A DNA stretch of 64,000 nt from Amycolatopsis suaedae (GCF_004214935.1 NZ_SFCC01000023.1:1-64000), one strand, 5' to 3'; counted from the first letter of the stretch, positions 34,037-42,495 are shown. Program-made: numbers and translations. The notes: generated by a model not told the origin, from the letters alone.

Positions 34037-35089
34037 TTATGCCACGCCGTTTCGTCCACAGCGGACAGATCGGCTGAGGACGCGCGCGACGTGCCGCGCG
34101 TCCCTGCCGACGCCGTGCACGGTGGCCGACAGGATGGTGCGCTGATACTCCAGCCCGACGAAGGCCAGCCCGGGATGCCTGCGGGACAAACCGTTCCGCT
34201 GCCGGGGCTCGGCGAGGGGCCGGAGGTAGTCCAGTGCCGGCCGGTATCCGGTGGCCAGGATCACCACGTCGACACGTTCGGCGGTCCCGTCCGCCCAGTG
34301 CAGCGTGTCGTCGTCGGCCCGGACGAAGAGGTCCCTCCGGTCGGGCCTGCCAGCCGCGATCGCGGTGCCGTAGCCGCCGATGTCGAGGACCGGGATCGCG
34401 CCACGGCCGAACAGCGACCCGGCAGGCAGCCTGCCCGCAGCCGACAGTACCGACCAGAATCGCGACCCGGCGGGCACAGGTTCCGTTGTGGCGTAACGGA
34501 TCGGGGCCCGGCTGGCCAGGCTGACCCGCGCGTGCTCAGCCAGTTCGACGGCGATCTGCACCGCGGAGTTTCCGGCGCCCACCACCACGACCCGCTTCCC
34601 GGCGTAGGGCGCCGGATCGTGGTACTCGCTCGCGTGCACCACGGTTCCGGTGTAGCCCGCCAGGCCGGCCAGCCGAGGACGGTACGGATTGCCGAAGCTG
34701 CCGGTGGCAGCCACGACCGCGGCGGCGGTGAACTCGGCCCCGTGCCGGGTCCGCACCCGGTAGTGCCCGTCCGCGCGGGTGACCTCGCTGACGCGGTGGC
34801 CGGTCCGGATCTCACAGTCCAGGCCCGCGGCCACCGCACGCAGGTAGTCCGCCATCTCGTCGCGGGTGGGGTAGCGATCCGGATCACCTGGGAAACCCAG
34901 GCCTGGCAACGTGTTGAAGTGCGCCGGGGTGAACAGCCGCAGGCTGGCGTAGTAGTGCGGCCACGACCCGGCTGTGTCCGCACCCGCTTCCAGGACCAGC
35001 GGCCGCAGGCCCCGGTCCAGCAACGCACGGGCGGCAGCGAGCCCGGACTGCCCCGCCCCGACCACGATCACCTGTCTCATGATCGGCAT
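34037..35089 (-). CDS. NAD(P)/FAD-dependent monooxygenase-like oxidoreductase
   Basis: 350 aa from ATG 35089 (or ATG 35080). FAD site: QVIVVGAGQSGLAAARAL; LEAGADTAGSW; FNTLPGLGFPGDPDRYPTRD. NADPH site: GKRVVVVGAGNSAVQIAVEL. The ATG motif is DVVILATGYRPALDYL. The sequence fits the flavin-containing monooxygenase / ArsO-CzcO group. It is divergent from an MFS efflux gene across tandem operators and upstream of the Eis-type gene, suggesting a detoxification module. Confidence 0.84.
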   Translation of the reverse strand: MPIMRQVIVVGAGQSGLAAARALLDRGLRPLVLEAGADTAGSWPHYYASLRLFTPAHFNTLPGLGFPGDPDRYPTRDEMADYLRAVAAGLDCEIRTGHRVSEVTRADGHYRVRTRHGAEFTAAAVVAATGSFGNPYRPRLAGLAGYTGTVVHASEYHDPAPYAGKRVVVVGAGNSAVQIAVELAEHARVSLASRAPIRYATTEPVPAGSRFWSVLSAAGRLPAGSLFGRGAIPVLDIGGYGTAIAAGRPDRRDLFVRADDDTLHWADGTAERVDVVILATGYRPALDYLRPLAEPRQRNGLSRRHPGLAFVGLEYQRTILSATVHGVGRDARHVARVLSRSVRCGRNGVA

Positions 35090-35146
35090 TCTGTGCGAAG
35101 CGCAACAAAACGGACAAACAAATTCCGGTCCAGGCGGTTTGTTGAC

Positions 35147-35187
35147 GCAACCGGTCGGTTGCAATATGGTCGCAACCATCCGGTTGC
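35147..35187. promoter_or_regulatory. Tandem GCAACC-N4-GGTTGC operators
   Basis: Two 16-bp palindromes with perfect 6-bp arms, GCAACCGGTCGGTTGC (35147-35162) and GCAACCATCCGGTTGC (35172-35187), start 25 bp apart in the divergent promoter between the monooxygenase and the MFS gene. The second ends 18 bp before the MFS ATG. A TetR/MarR-type dimer pair is implied; no regulator gene adjoins. Confidence 0.65.
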
Positions 35188-35204
35188 GAAAGGTTGGTTC
35201 GAAG

Positions 35205-36437
35205 ATGCCCGCCCCCGATGTGAACATCCTGAGCCCGGGCCGCACCTGGCTGGTTCTGGTCGTGCTGTTCCTCTGCACGTTCGTCCTGGGGACGGCCGAG
35301 CTGATCGTGCCCGGGATGTTGAATCTGATGGCCGCCGACCTGCACGTGTCGATTCCGGCGGCCGGGATGCTGGTGACCGCGAACGCGTTGGGGCTCGCGC
35401 TTGGCGGACCGGCCCTGACCGCGTTGACGATCAAGCTTCCCAAACGGACGATCCTGACCGGTGCGCTGGCGCTGTTCGTCATGGCGAACTTGGTGCTGGT
35501 GCTGACGGATGACTACAGCCTGTTCATCGTGGCGCGCGTGCTGGCCGGCGCGGCGCAGGGACTGTCCATCGCCGCCGCGTTGGAGGTCGGGTCCTCGATC
35601 GTGCCGCGGGAGCGGATGGGGCGGGCGATCTCCGTGGTCATCTCCGGGTTCTCTGTGTCGGCCGCGCTGGGCGTGCCGCTGGGGACGTTGGCGGGGCAGG
35701 CCTTGGGCTGGCGGGGAACGTTCACCGCGATCGTGGTGCTCGCCGCGTTGGCGCTGGTCGCCATCATCGGTGTCGTTCCGCAGGTGCCCGCCGGTGGCGG
35801 AGGTGTCGGCAGTCAGGCCAGGCACGCATTCGCACCGCGGGTGCTTGCCGTGCTCGGCTTCGGTTTTCTGCTGTGCGCGGCGGTGTTCGCCGCGTTGACC
35901 TACATCGTGCCGTTCCTGGAACAGGTCACCGGCGTCTCCGGCACGTTGATCAGTCTTTTCCTGCTGGCCTACGGTGCGGCGACCGCATTCGGCTCGTTCG
36001 GCGGCGGCCGGTTCGCCGACAACGACGCCGCGCGTGCGCTGATCATCGGGTCCTGCGCTCTCGCGGCGTCCCTGCTGGTGCTGTTCCTGGCGGGCGCGGT
36101 CGCGGCACTGGTTGTGCTGGCGCTGCTCGCTCTGGGGGTGTTCGGAATGGCGATGGTGCCGGTGATGCAGTACCGCGTGGTCACGCTCGCCGGTCCCGGC
36201 GCTCAGCTCGCCCAATCCTTGCCCGCGTCGTTCGCCAACCTCGGTGTGGCGCTCGGTTCGACCGCGGGCGGCGTGGCGATCGGCGCCTTCTCCGCCGGTG
36301 CCGCGGTGCTCACCGGCTTCGGTTTCGCCTGCGCGACCGTGGTTGTCGCCTGGGCGACCAGCTTCCTCAAGCCACCTGGGCGTCTCGTCGCCGAGGAACC
36401 GTCCGCAGCGGCGCGGGCCGCGTGCGGAGAGTCGTAA
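35205..36437 (+). CDS. MFS transporter (DHA1, Cmx/AraJ-like efflux)
   Basis: 410 aa from ATG 35205 (weak AAGGTTGG RBS). Twelve membrane segments. The start FLCTFVLGTAELIVPGMLNL and MAADLHVSIPAAGMLVTANA is the hallmark of chloramphenicol/AraJ-type DHA1 exporters. RVLAGAAQGLSIAAALEVGS corresponds to motif C-like helix 5. It probably exports a small drug or sugar-like compound under the same operators as the divergent monooxygenase/Eis operon. Confidence 0.85.
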   Translation: MPAPDVNILSPGRTWLVLVVLFLCTFVLGTAELIVPGMLNLMAADLHVSIPAAGMLVTANALGLALGGPALTALTIKLPKRTILTGALALFVMANLVLVLTDDYSLFIVARVLAGAAQGLSIAAALEVGSSIVPRERMGRAISVVISGFSVSAALGVPLGTLAGQALGWRGTFTAIVVLAALALVAIIGVVPQVPAGGGGVGSQARHAFAPRVLAVLGFGFLLCAAVFAALTYIVPFLEQVTGVSGTLISLFLLAYGAATAFGSFGGGRFADNDAARALIIGSCALAASLLVLFLAGAVAALVVLALLALGVFGMAMVPVMQYRVVTLAGPGAQLAQSLPASFANLGVALGSTAGGVAIGAFSAGAAVLTGFGFACATVVVAWATSFLKPPGRLVAEEPSAAARAACGES

Positions 36438-36485
36438 CCACCGCCGGTTGCCCTAGTGTGGTGACCGCCTGACCAGAGGACGGAA

Positions 36486-36917
36486 ATGGGTATTCCTGAT
36501 CGTATCGAGCGGACAATCGAGGTCGCGCACTCGCCGGCGAAGGTGTGGGAAGCACTCACCACTGCCGAGGGACTCGGTAGCTGGTTCGGCGATTCGGCGA
36601 CCATCGAGCTGCGGCCGGGCGGCCCGGCCAAGGTGATGTGGGACAGCGGTCACGTGATCGATCTGACGGTGGAACGGGTGGAGGAACCGGCCGTGTTCGG
36701 CTTCGCCTGGAAGATGCCCGGCCTGCCGGAGAACGACCCGCACCACACTCACGTCGAGTTCACCCTGGAACCGAGCGGGACCGGCACCCGGCTGCGCGTG
36801 GTGGAGACCGGGTTCGCCCAGCTGCCCGCGACGATCGCCAGTAACGAGTTCGAAGGACACACCGACGGCTGGCCGCACGAACTCAGCGAACTGGTCGACT
36901 ACCTCAATGCCAGCTGA
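36486..36917 (+). CDS. SRPBCC (AHSA1-like) protein paired with ArsR
   Basis: 143 aa. The AHSA1 pattern is complete: IERTIEVAHSPAKVWEALTT, AEGLGSWFGDSATIELRPGG, VIDLTVERVEEPAVFGFAWK, LRVVETGFAQLP, TDGWPHELSELVDYLNAS. The gene overlaps the following ArsR gene by 11 bp. Such AHSA1-ArsR pairs are common in actinobacteria, the SRPBCC protein being the presumed sensor or target; its ligand is unknown. Confidence 0.85.
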   Translation: MGIPDRIERTIEVAHSPAKVWEALTTAEGLGSWFGDSATIELRPGGPAKVMWDSGHVIDLTVERVEEPAVFGFAWKMPGLPENDPHHTHVEFTLEPSGTGTRLRVVETGFAQLPATIASNEFEGHTDGWPHELSELVDYLNAS

Positions 36918-37251
36918 CCAGGAGTCGATCGCCGAGCAGGTCTTCACCGCGCTGTCCGATCCGAGCCGCCGCGCCATCTTGGCCGCGCTGGCCGCGGCCG
37001 GCCCGGCCACGGCGACGGACCTGGCGAATCGCCTGCCGATCACCCGGCAGGCGATCGCCAAGCATCTCGGGCTGTTGACGGAGGCCGGACTGGTCCGGGC
37101 GGAACCCGGAGAGCGGCGCCGGGTGCGGTACCACCTGCAGTCAGCGCCGATGCGAGTCGCCCAGCAGTTCCTCGCCGCCCTGGCGAGGGACTGGGACAGT
37201 CCGCTCAACGCATTGAAGGACCATCTGGACCGGAACCCGGGAGCGCCATGA
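36907..37251 (+). CDS. ArsR family transcriptional regulator
   Basis: 114 aa: IAEQVFTALSDPSRRAILAA, TATDLANRLPITRQAIAKHL, GLLTEAGLVRAEPGERRRVR. It has no Cys and so no classical metal site, as in the ArsR members linked to AHSA1 genes. Translationally coupled to the SRPBCC gene. The about 190 bp after its stop (to 37443) contain no supported gene. Confidence 0.88.
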   Translation: MPADQESIAEQVFTALSDPSRRAILAALAAAGPATATDLANRLPITRQAIAKHLGLLTEAGLVRAEPGERRRVRYHLQSAPMRVAQQFLAALARDWDSPLNALKDHLDRNPGAP

Positions 37252-37443
37252 GGGCGGCGGCGACCTCGCGGATCGCCGCCGCCATGGCCGCCGACGTTGA
37301 GCTTCCGGACGGCCGACACCAGGGATGACGACCACCGCGGGCGCGAGCCGGTACTCGACGGTCACTGCCACGCCGTTGTACTGATGCAGCCAGCCGAACA
37401 GTGCATCGATGCTGGTTGCCGGAGATCATCCCGCGGATTCTCC

Positions 37444-38211
37444 TCACCCTCGCCACTGTCGGTCACCGACCAACGCCGCTTCGGCGCCGCCGTCGGCGAA
37501 GATCACTTGACCGGTGACGAAGCGGTTTTCCGGGCTGGCCAGCCAGCTGATGAGGTTACCGACCCACTCCGGCCGCCCCGGAAAGCCGAGCGGTTGCGGT
37601 GTGGCCGCCTCGATGGTGGTCCGCACCTCGTCGTCGGTGAGAATCCAAGCGGCGGCCGGGGTGTCGACGACTCCGGGAGCGACCGCGTTGAGCGGGATAC
37701 CGGCGCCGGCCCAGCCGGGCGTTGGAGCGGTCCTCCGCACCCACCCGTTCAGCGCGCGTTTCGCGATGCCATAGGCGGAATCGCGCAGCGAGGGGTCGGC
37801 GTCCGTCAAGGCGATCGCGGTGGCTTCGTCGCCGTCCGCGCAGGCCCGCAGGACCCGTTCGTCCGCGGGCGCCAGCGACGAGGTCGAGGACACCGCGACG
37901 GCCCGCGGGGCTTCGCTGCGGGCGAGCAGGGGGCGCAGCCCGTCGAGCGTGGCGACCGCGCCGAAGTAGTTCGTCTCGAGGAGCCCGGTCCGGCCGCCGC
38001 CGGCGACGGCCAGTACCGCGTCGACGTACCCCCATTCCGCCACCTGATCGACCAGCGACCGGCGGCCGGCAGGCGTCGACAGGTCGGCGATGACGTCGGC
38101 GTCACGCAGGTCGCAGCCGATGACCGTGGCACCTTGGGCCCGAAGGATCGAGGCGGTGGCAGCGCCGATTCCGGAAGCCGAGCCGGTGACGACGTACCTG
38201 CGCGCGCTCAT
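37444..38211 (-). CDS. SDR family oxidoreductase (3-alpha-hydroxysteroid dehydrogenase-like)
   Basis: 255 aa. Cofactor motif YVVTGSASGIGAATASIL, then GCDLRDADVIADL. AVLAVAGGG replaces NNAG. Catalytic Ser in VSSTSSLAP and YxxxK in SAYGIAKRAL. End: NRFVTGQVIFADGGAEA. The long SSLAP-to-Tyr insertion and the AGGG loop resemble Comamonas-type 3-alpha-HSD/carbonyl reductases. It overlaps the upstream membrane gene by 4 bp and belongs to the TetR-controlled operon. Confidence 0.82.
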   Translation of the reverse strand: MSARRYVVTGSASGIGAATASILRAQGATVIGCDLRDADVIADLSTPAGRRSLVDQVAEWGYVDAVLAVAGGGRTGLLETNYFGAVATLDGLRPLLARSEAPRAVAVSSTSSLAPADERVLRACADGDEATAIALTDADPSLRDSAYGIAKRALNGWVRRTAPTPGWAGAGIPLNAVAPGVVDTPAAAWILTDDEVRTTIEAATPQPLGFPGRPEWVGNLISWLASPENRFVTGQVIFADGGAEAALVGDRQWRG

Positions 38212-38864
38212 CGGCCGTCCCGCGCAGGTTCGGCCGGTAGGAGCGGTACGCCCTTGCGCCTGAAGGTCACCTGACTGGTCACCTCGGCGAGGACGATCAG
38301 CGCCACGAGCTTGAGTGCACCGATCAGCGGAACGCTGTCGACCGGCAGCGTGTAGGCCAGTACCACCGTGCTCACGGCGTCCAGCAGCAACGCGGAACCC
38401 CAGATCACCGTGCCTGCGTGCACCACCCGCCGGAAGGCGGGCGTGTCACGCCACGCGGCGTTGATCCGCTCGCGCAAGGTGCCGCCGGTGAAGGTCCGCA
38501 ACGCGTACAGATAGTACGGGGTCCCCGGGAGCGTCAGCAGGATCCAGCCGCCCGCCACGGCGGTGATCCAGCCGTCGCGCGCCAGCAGGGTTCTCGGGCT
38601 GCCGGTCAGGAACGACAACGCGACGCTGAGGAGCAGGACGGTCACGATGAGGCCGGCGAGCATGTCGATCCGCCGTTTCGTGATCACCGAGTGAACCGTT
38701 TTGACTGCCGGTGCGACCAGGCCCAGCATCAGGGCCGTCCACTGGTCGACCCCGGCCGCGCGCAAGCCGTAGAACACCGCGATCGGCGCCACGGCGTTGA
38801 TCAGCAGGCTCAACACCAGCTCGCGTTGCGCGCCGGCTCCGCCACTGTTCGCCGCCGGGTTCAT
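38208..38864 (-). CDS. VC0807-type integral membrane protein
   Basis: 218 aa with about six membrane segments: LVLSLLINAVAPIAVFYGLR, ALMLGLVAPAVKTVHSVIT, MLAGLIVTVLLLSVALSFLT, WITAVAGGWILLTLPGTPYY, VWGS-type helix VIWGSALLLDAVSTVVLAYT, and LIGALKLVALIVLAEV. This matches small VC0807-family proteins of unknown function. It is the first gene after tandem TGACC operators and is coupled to the SDR by ATGA. Confidence 0.72.
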   Translation of the reverse strand: MNPAANSGGAGAQRELVLSLLINAVAPIAVFYGLRAAGVDQWTALMLGLVAPAVKTVHSVITKRRIDMLAGLIVTVLLLSVALSFLTGSPRTLLARDGWITAVAGGWILLTLPGTPYYLYALRTFTGGTLRERINAAWRDTPAFRRVVHAGTVIWGSALLLDAVSTVVLAYTLPVDSVPLIGALKLVALIVLAEVTSQVTFRRKGVPLLPAEPARDGR

Positions 38865-38898
38865 CGTCGCAGGCCGAATCGCTGGAGCCCCAAGTTAA

Positions 38899-38933
38899 TG
38901 ACCATGTGGTCAATAGTAATGACCGAGTGGTCA
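38899..38933. promoter_or_regulatory. Tandem TGACC-N4-GGTCA operators
   Basis: TGACCATGTGGTCA (38899-38912) and TGACCGAGTGGTCA (38920-38933) are 14-bp palindromes with perfect 5-bp arms, spaced 21 bp (two helical turns) within a 19-bp direct repeat. They lie 35 bp upstream of the VC0807-type gene and just 3' of the TetR gene, its likely regulator. Confidence 0.68.
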
Positions 38934-38963
38934 ATAGTCCACCGGTCGGGGTCCGGCGCGGTG

Positions 38964-39590
38964 TCAGTTCCCGGCTTGCATGCCGCTGAGCAGGATCTCC
39001 GCGAGCTGGGACGCGTAGTCGCGGGGATCGACGTCGGGATGGTCTTCGAGGTAGGCGAGCATGGTGTCGATCGAGCCCTGGTAGGTGACCGCCATGACCC
39101 TGGTGTCGAAGTCACGCAGGCTGCCCTCGGCCTGGCCGCGGCGGAACAGTTCCTCCTGTCCGCGGTAGGTCTCCTCGTAGAAGTCGTTGACCACCCGCTC
39201 GGTGCCGCCGGGCCGGTGGAGGTTGTGCACGATCCGGTTCAGCGCGATCAGTTCGTCCCGATGGGTCACGATCTGCGAGGCGGCCAGGGGCAGGGCGGCG
39301 CGGATGATGTCCGGCACCGGCTGGTCCAGGTCGAGCGCGTCGACGATCTGCCGCCGCATGGTCTCCATCGTCGCCTTCGCCGTGGACTCCATCAGGTCGT
39401 CCTTGCCGCTGAAGTAACGCCAGACCAGCCCCTTGGCGACGTCGGCGCGTGCGGCGATCCGGGTCAGCGACGCGCCCTCGTAGCCGCGGTCGGCGACCTC
39501 GCGGATCGCTGCCGCCATGATCTGCTGCCGCCGTTGATCCTCACTCAGGCGTTGACGTGGGCCGCGTGACGGGCGGGAGGTGGACGTCAT
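38964..39590 (-). CDS. TetR/AcrR family transcriptional regulator
   Basis: 208 aa. HTH: RRQQIMAAAIREVADRGYEG, ASLTRIAARADVAKGLVWRY, FSGKDDLMESTAKATMETMR. The ligand domain includes LIALNRIVHNLHRPGG and ends ILLSGMQAGN. It is upstream of, and on the same strand as, the VC0807-type/SDR pair, with tandem palindromes between. It probably represses that operon and responds to a substrate of the SDR. Confidence 0.88.
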   Translation of the reverse strand: MTSTSRPSRGPRQRLSEDQRRQQIMAAAIREVADRGYEGASLTRIAARADVAKGLVWRYFSGKDDLMESTAKATMETMRRQIVDALDLDQPVPDIIRAALPLAASQIVTHRDELIALNRIVHNLHRPGGTERVVNDFYEETYRGQEELFRRGQAEGSLRDFDTRVMAVTYQGSIDTMLAYLEDHPDVDPRDYASQLAEILLSGMQAGN

Positions 39591-39753
39591 GACGCTGTCG
39601 GCTCCGGCAACGGCTTCGCATCCACAACGGACACACTACCGCCGCGGCCGCCCTCGGGAACCCGCACGTTGTATCCGTCGCCCGGATACGCCACAGCATG
39701 TGTCGGTCGTTGGACCGACGCCACGGCCACGACCCGCCCGGTACCAAGAACGG

Positions 39754-40575
39754 GTGCTCGTTACAACACTGCGTCTTGGTGTCCTCGGCCCGATCTCACT
39801 GGGTCCCATGGACGCCCCGGTCGCGATCAGGGGTACGAAACGGCGGGTTCTCCTGGCGCGTCTGCTGTTCGACCGCGGCCGGGCGGTGCCTGTCGATCGA
39901 CTTCTGGACGCACTGTGGCCCACCCGGCCACCGCGCTCGGCGGTGGCGAACCTGCAGCAGTACGTCCACGACATCCGGCGGCTGCTGATCTCGGCAGGCT
40001 CACGGGCCACCATCGTCACGTCCGGCGGATACCGGATCGAAGTACCCGCGGGCGAACTGGACGTGGAGGTGTTCGAACAGGGCCTCGACCGGGCCCGCGG
40101 GCTGCGAGCCGCCGGTGACCCGGTCGCGGCGAGCGGTCTGGTCGCCGACCTTCTCGGGCTCGTCCGGGGTGAACCTGTGGAGGACCTTCCCACAGCGGGA
40201 ATCGACGACGCGGAACTGACCCGGCTCGGCGAGCTGGTGTTGTGCGCCAAGGAACTCAAGGTCGACCTGGATCTGACGCTCGGCGACAGCGACAAGGCGT
40301 TGGCGACGCTCCGGCAGCTGCTGGCGAGGTATCCGTTCCACGAACCGTTGTGGAAACAGCTCATGCTGGCGCTGTGTGCGCAGGGGCGGCCGACCGAGGC
40401 GTTGCGTGCCTTCGCGGCACTGCGCCGCCAACTGGTCGAGGAACTGGGGGTGGAACCTGGCGACGAACTGCGCGCCGTACATGAGGCGATCCTTCGCGGG
40501 AACACCGCACAGCGGAGGTGTGGCTGCGGACGGGTGTCGGTCCCGCTGCGGGCTGCCCCACAGCGGGACCGGTGA
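39754..40575 (+). CDS. SARP-type regulator (OmpR-like wHTH plus BTAD)
   Basis: 273 aa if started at GTG 39754; a longer frame begins at 39580 inside the divergent TetR promoter and its extra N-terminus is basic and featureless. The DNA-binding domain is LRLGVLGPISLGPMDAPVAI, KRRVLLARLLFDRGRAVPVD, RLLDALWPTRPPRSAVANLQ. The bacterial transcriptional activation domain has VEVFEQGLDRARGL and YPFHEPLWKQLMLALCAQGR, EALRAFAALRRQLVEELGVE. No NB-ARC follows, so it is a small SARP activator. No biosynthetic cluster adjoins. Confidence 0.83.
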   Translation: MLVTTLRLGVLGPISLGPMDAPVAIRGTKRRVLLARLLFDRGRAVPVDRLLDALWPTRPPRSAVANLQQYVHDIRRLLISAGSRATIVTSGGYRIEVPAGELDVEVFEQGLDRARGLRAAGDPVAASGLVADLLGLVRGEPVEDLPTAGIDDAELTRLGELVLCAKELKVDLDLTLGDSDKALATLRQLLARYPFHEPLWKQLMLALCAQGRPTEALRAFAALRRQLVEELGVEPGDELRAVHEAILRGNTAQRRCGCGRVSVPLRAAPQRDR

Positions 40576-40584
40576 GCCGCCGGC

Positions 40585-41088
40585 TCAGTTGTTGTTGCCC
40601 GCCTTCCAGCCGAGGTAGTTCTTGAAGTAGTTCACGCTCGACTTGTGGCCGATCTTGCCGTTCACCGACGTTGCCCAGAACCCACCGTTACCGTCCGCGA
40701 TGCCGACGTGCCCGTAGCTGCTGATGTTCCAGAAGACGAAGGCGCCCTTGGGCGGCTTGCCCGAGGTGTGGCGCTTGCCGTCGCTTGACCGCCAGAACGC
40801 GATCGCCGAGGGGTGCTTGGTCTTGCGGTTCCAGGCCAGCCCCACCGACTTCTGGCAGCACCCCTGGTACTTCGTGCTGCCCTTCCGGTCGGCGAACCAC
40901 TTCACCGCGGCCGCCGCACTCGGCTTCTTGGTGGGGTCGTTCGGTGCGTTGTCACACGAGCCCATCACCACCGTGTCGACCCCGGCCGGCGCCCGGTCCA
41001 CCTGAGCCGCCGACGCAGCTCCGGTGCCGCCCGCCAACGCCAGCGCCCCCACCGCCACAACCATCGCCTGCGCGATCTTCCGCTTCAT
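40585..41088 (-). CDS. Secreted protein, possible papain-fold (NlpC/P60 or CHAP-like)
   Basis: 167 aa with a signal peptide (KRKIAQAMVVAVGALALAGG, cut after SAA). The mature protein has a CCQKSVGLAWN segment and PPKGAFVFWNISSYGHVGIA, the latter typical of the His-bearing strand of CHAP/NlpC-P60 hydrolases, so Cys/His could form a dyad. The usual Asp/Asn third residue is not clear. A role in cell-wall cleavage is only a suggestion. Converges with the SARP gene, 9 bp apart. GTGCCC-N7-GGGCAC (41116-41134) lies in its promoter. Confidence 0.6.
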   Translation of the reverse strand: MKRKIAQAMVVAVGALALAGGTGAASAAQVDRAPAGVDTVVMGSCDNAPNDPTKKPSAAAAVKWFADRKGSTKYQGCCQKSVGLAWNRKTKHPSAIAFWRSSDGKRHTSGKPPKGAFVFWNISSYGHVGIADGNGGFWATSVNGKIGHKSSVNYFKNYLGWKAGNNN

Positions 41089-41199
41089 GAACGAACTCCT
41101 CCCGCTGGATCACGTGTGCCCGTGATCAGGGCACGCCGCAACCATCGGATCGCCGGCCATATTGGCGCTACATCCGGTCAACCTTCAGGTCAGCTGAAG

Positions 41200-41716
41200 A
41201 ACGGCCCGTGTTCCTGGCGAGCCCGCCGCCCTGGCGGAGGGCAAGGAGGCCAAGAAGGAGGCGCAGCGGGCACGCGCCGACCAGGAGCAGCATCTGGCGA
41301 TCTGGTGGCTGGACCGCATGGTCGCCGACGACGCCGAGCGGCTCACCTGGTTCTGGCACGGGCACTTCGCCACTAGGGAGCAGAGGTCCGCGATCATCGG
41401 CTGATGCTGAAGCAGAACGAGACCCTCCACCGGCTCGGCCGGGGCGGGTTACGAGAACCTGGCGCGGGAGTTCCTTGAACTGCTGACCGCGAGTCGATGC
41501 AGATCTTCGGCCGAACCGGCGACGTCATCACCGAGTCCTTTGTGGACCTAGTGCTGGAGCGTCCGGAGAGCGTCGCCTTCGTCACCGCGTGACTGTGGTT
41601 CTGGCTGGGCTCCCCGGCACCGCCAGTGCCGGACGTGCACGAGCGCGCCATCGCCGCATACGGTCCCAAGCGGGACATCCCGGCCGCGCTGCGCGCCATC
41701 GCGAACGAGGCGGGGA
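41200..41716 (+). pseudogene. DUF1800-family gene fragment, multiply frameshifted
   Basis: Successive frames give DUF1800 landmarks in order: LAIWWLDRMVADDAERLTWF and WHGHFATREQ; after a shift VRDHRLMLKQNETLHRLGRG; after another YENLAREFLELLT; then DVITESFVDLVLERPESVAF, LWFWLGSPAPP and ERAIAAYGPKRDIPAALRAI. Start and N-terminus are missing. At 41716 the sequence switches abruptly to a tyrosine-integrase C-terminus, marking a deletion joint. Confidence 0.65.
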
Positions 41717-41970
41717 GCCTGGCCCTGGCCGCGGGCAATGACTTGAAGGTCGTGCAGGCGATGCTCGGGCGTTCCGGCATCGTGCTGACCGCCGACACCT
41801 ACGCACGTGCGTCCTGCCCTGCCTCGCGCGTCGTGCAACGGAGGCCACCGCCGCTCTAGTCTCCAGGCAGCACACGACACCGCCCGGTCCTTGCGTCGCA
41901 GCAGCCGCACACGCCCGAGCACAGAAACGCACACGTAAGAGGAGGACGCGGAAGCGGTGAGAAGGGGAGG
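41717..41970 (+). pseudogene. Tyrosine integrase C-terminal fragment (left copy)
   Basis: SLALAAGNDLKVVQAMLGRS and GIVLTADTY are the box III / nucleophile-Tyr end of an actinobacterial phage-type integrase (usual LGHSSIVLTADTY; His here Arg). The tail after about 41839 is the same as at the right end of the island but has lost a base, so the frame is broken. Boxes I and II are absent. It is fused to the DUF1800 fragment. Confidence 0.7.
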
Positions 41971-42115
41971 CGCGGCGGCCCCATTCGGCCCCACGCCGGT
42001 CCCATCAATCAACGAAGCCCACCGGCAAGATCCTCTTGATCAAGGGCCTGCTGGCGGGCGTCGATTCAGATGGTGCGCCATCAGGGACTCGAGCCCCGAA
42101 CCCGCTGGTTAAGAG
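41839..42115. repeat. Left direct repeat with tRNA-Lys 3' segment (attL-like)
   Basis: About 277 bp matches 55114-55393 in the same orientation with scattered substitutions and small indels. It ends with TGCGCCATCAGGGACTCGAG and continues to GGTTAAGAG (42074-42115), a 42-bp copy of the tRNA-Lys 3' half with one mismatch. The tRNA 5' half is missing here, so this is the displaced attachment site of an integrated element. Confidence 0.8.
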
Positions 42116-42495
42116 TGGGTGGCGCCGCGGTCGCATCGGCGGTGGACCTGACGGTAGTGGCGATCCGCCGCCCGTCGTCCTAGGGTGCCGATCCGAAGGT
42201 CGTGCGGTCCGCGCGTCCATTGCACCGCGACATTAGGCCACCGCCTCGCTGCGTGATCGTTTGTTCACTCTGTTGGAGTCTTACCGGCGAACCGGACATC
42301 TCAGTACGTTGCTGTTCGGGGTTCGCCGATTGCCTTGAGCTTTCTTCGAGAGGGGTTTCACGCGCGCTTTTCACTAGCGTAGTGGTAGGCGGATTCTTGA
42401 GTCGACAGGCAATTCTGCCGGTTTCCATGAGCGAATTCGGGAGCTCGTTCGTTTGCGCGACTGGCTGTTGTGGCCATTTGATAGGGGAGGGTTCG
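42116..42495. other. 380-bp non-coding leader of the LamG gene
   Basis: No supported gene. GC content falls in the second half (TTTGTTCACTC, TTCTTCGAGAGG) and it probably holds the promoter of the LamG/RHS operon. The open frame from 42202 that runs into the LamG gene has poor codon use and no RBS here. Confidence 0.5.

Noticed and set aside
37252..37443. Possible alpha/beta-hydrolase fragment on the minus strand (GVAVTVEYRLAP)
   Set aside because: Only about 20 residues resemble a hormone-sensitive-lipase-type motif and nothing before or after supports it.
39754..40575. SARP gene as marker of an antibiotic cluster
   Set aside because: No PKS, NRPS, terpene or RiPP core gene is present on either side within the window.
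42202..42495. N-terminal extension of the LamG protein
   Set aside because: Cys-rich, poor codon bias and no RBS; the signal peptide starts at 42496.
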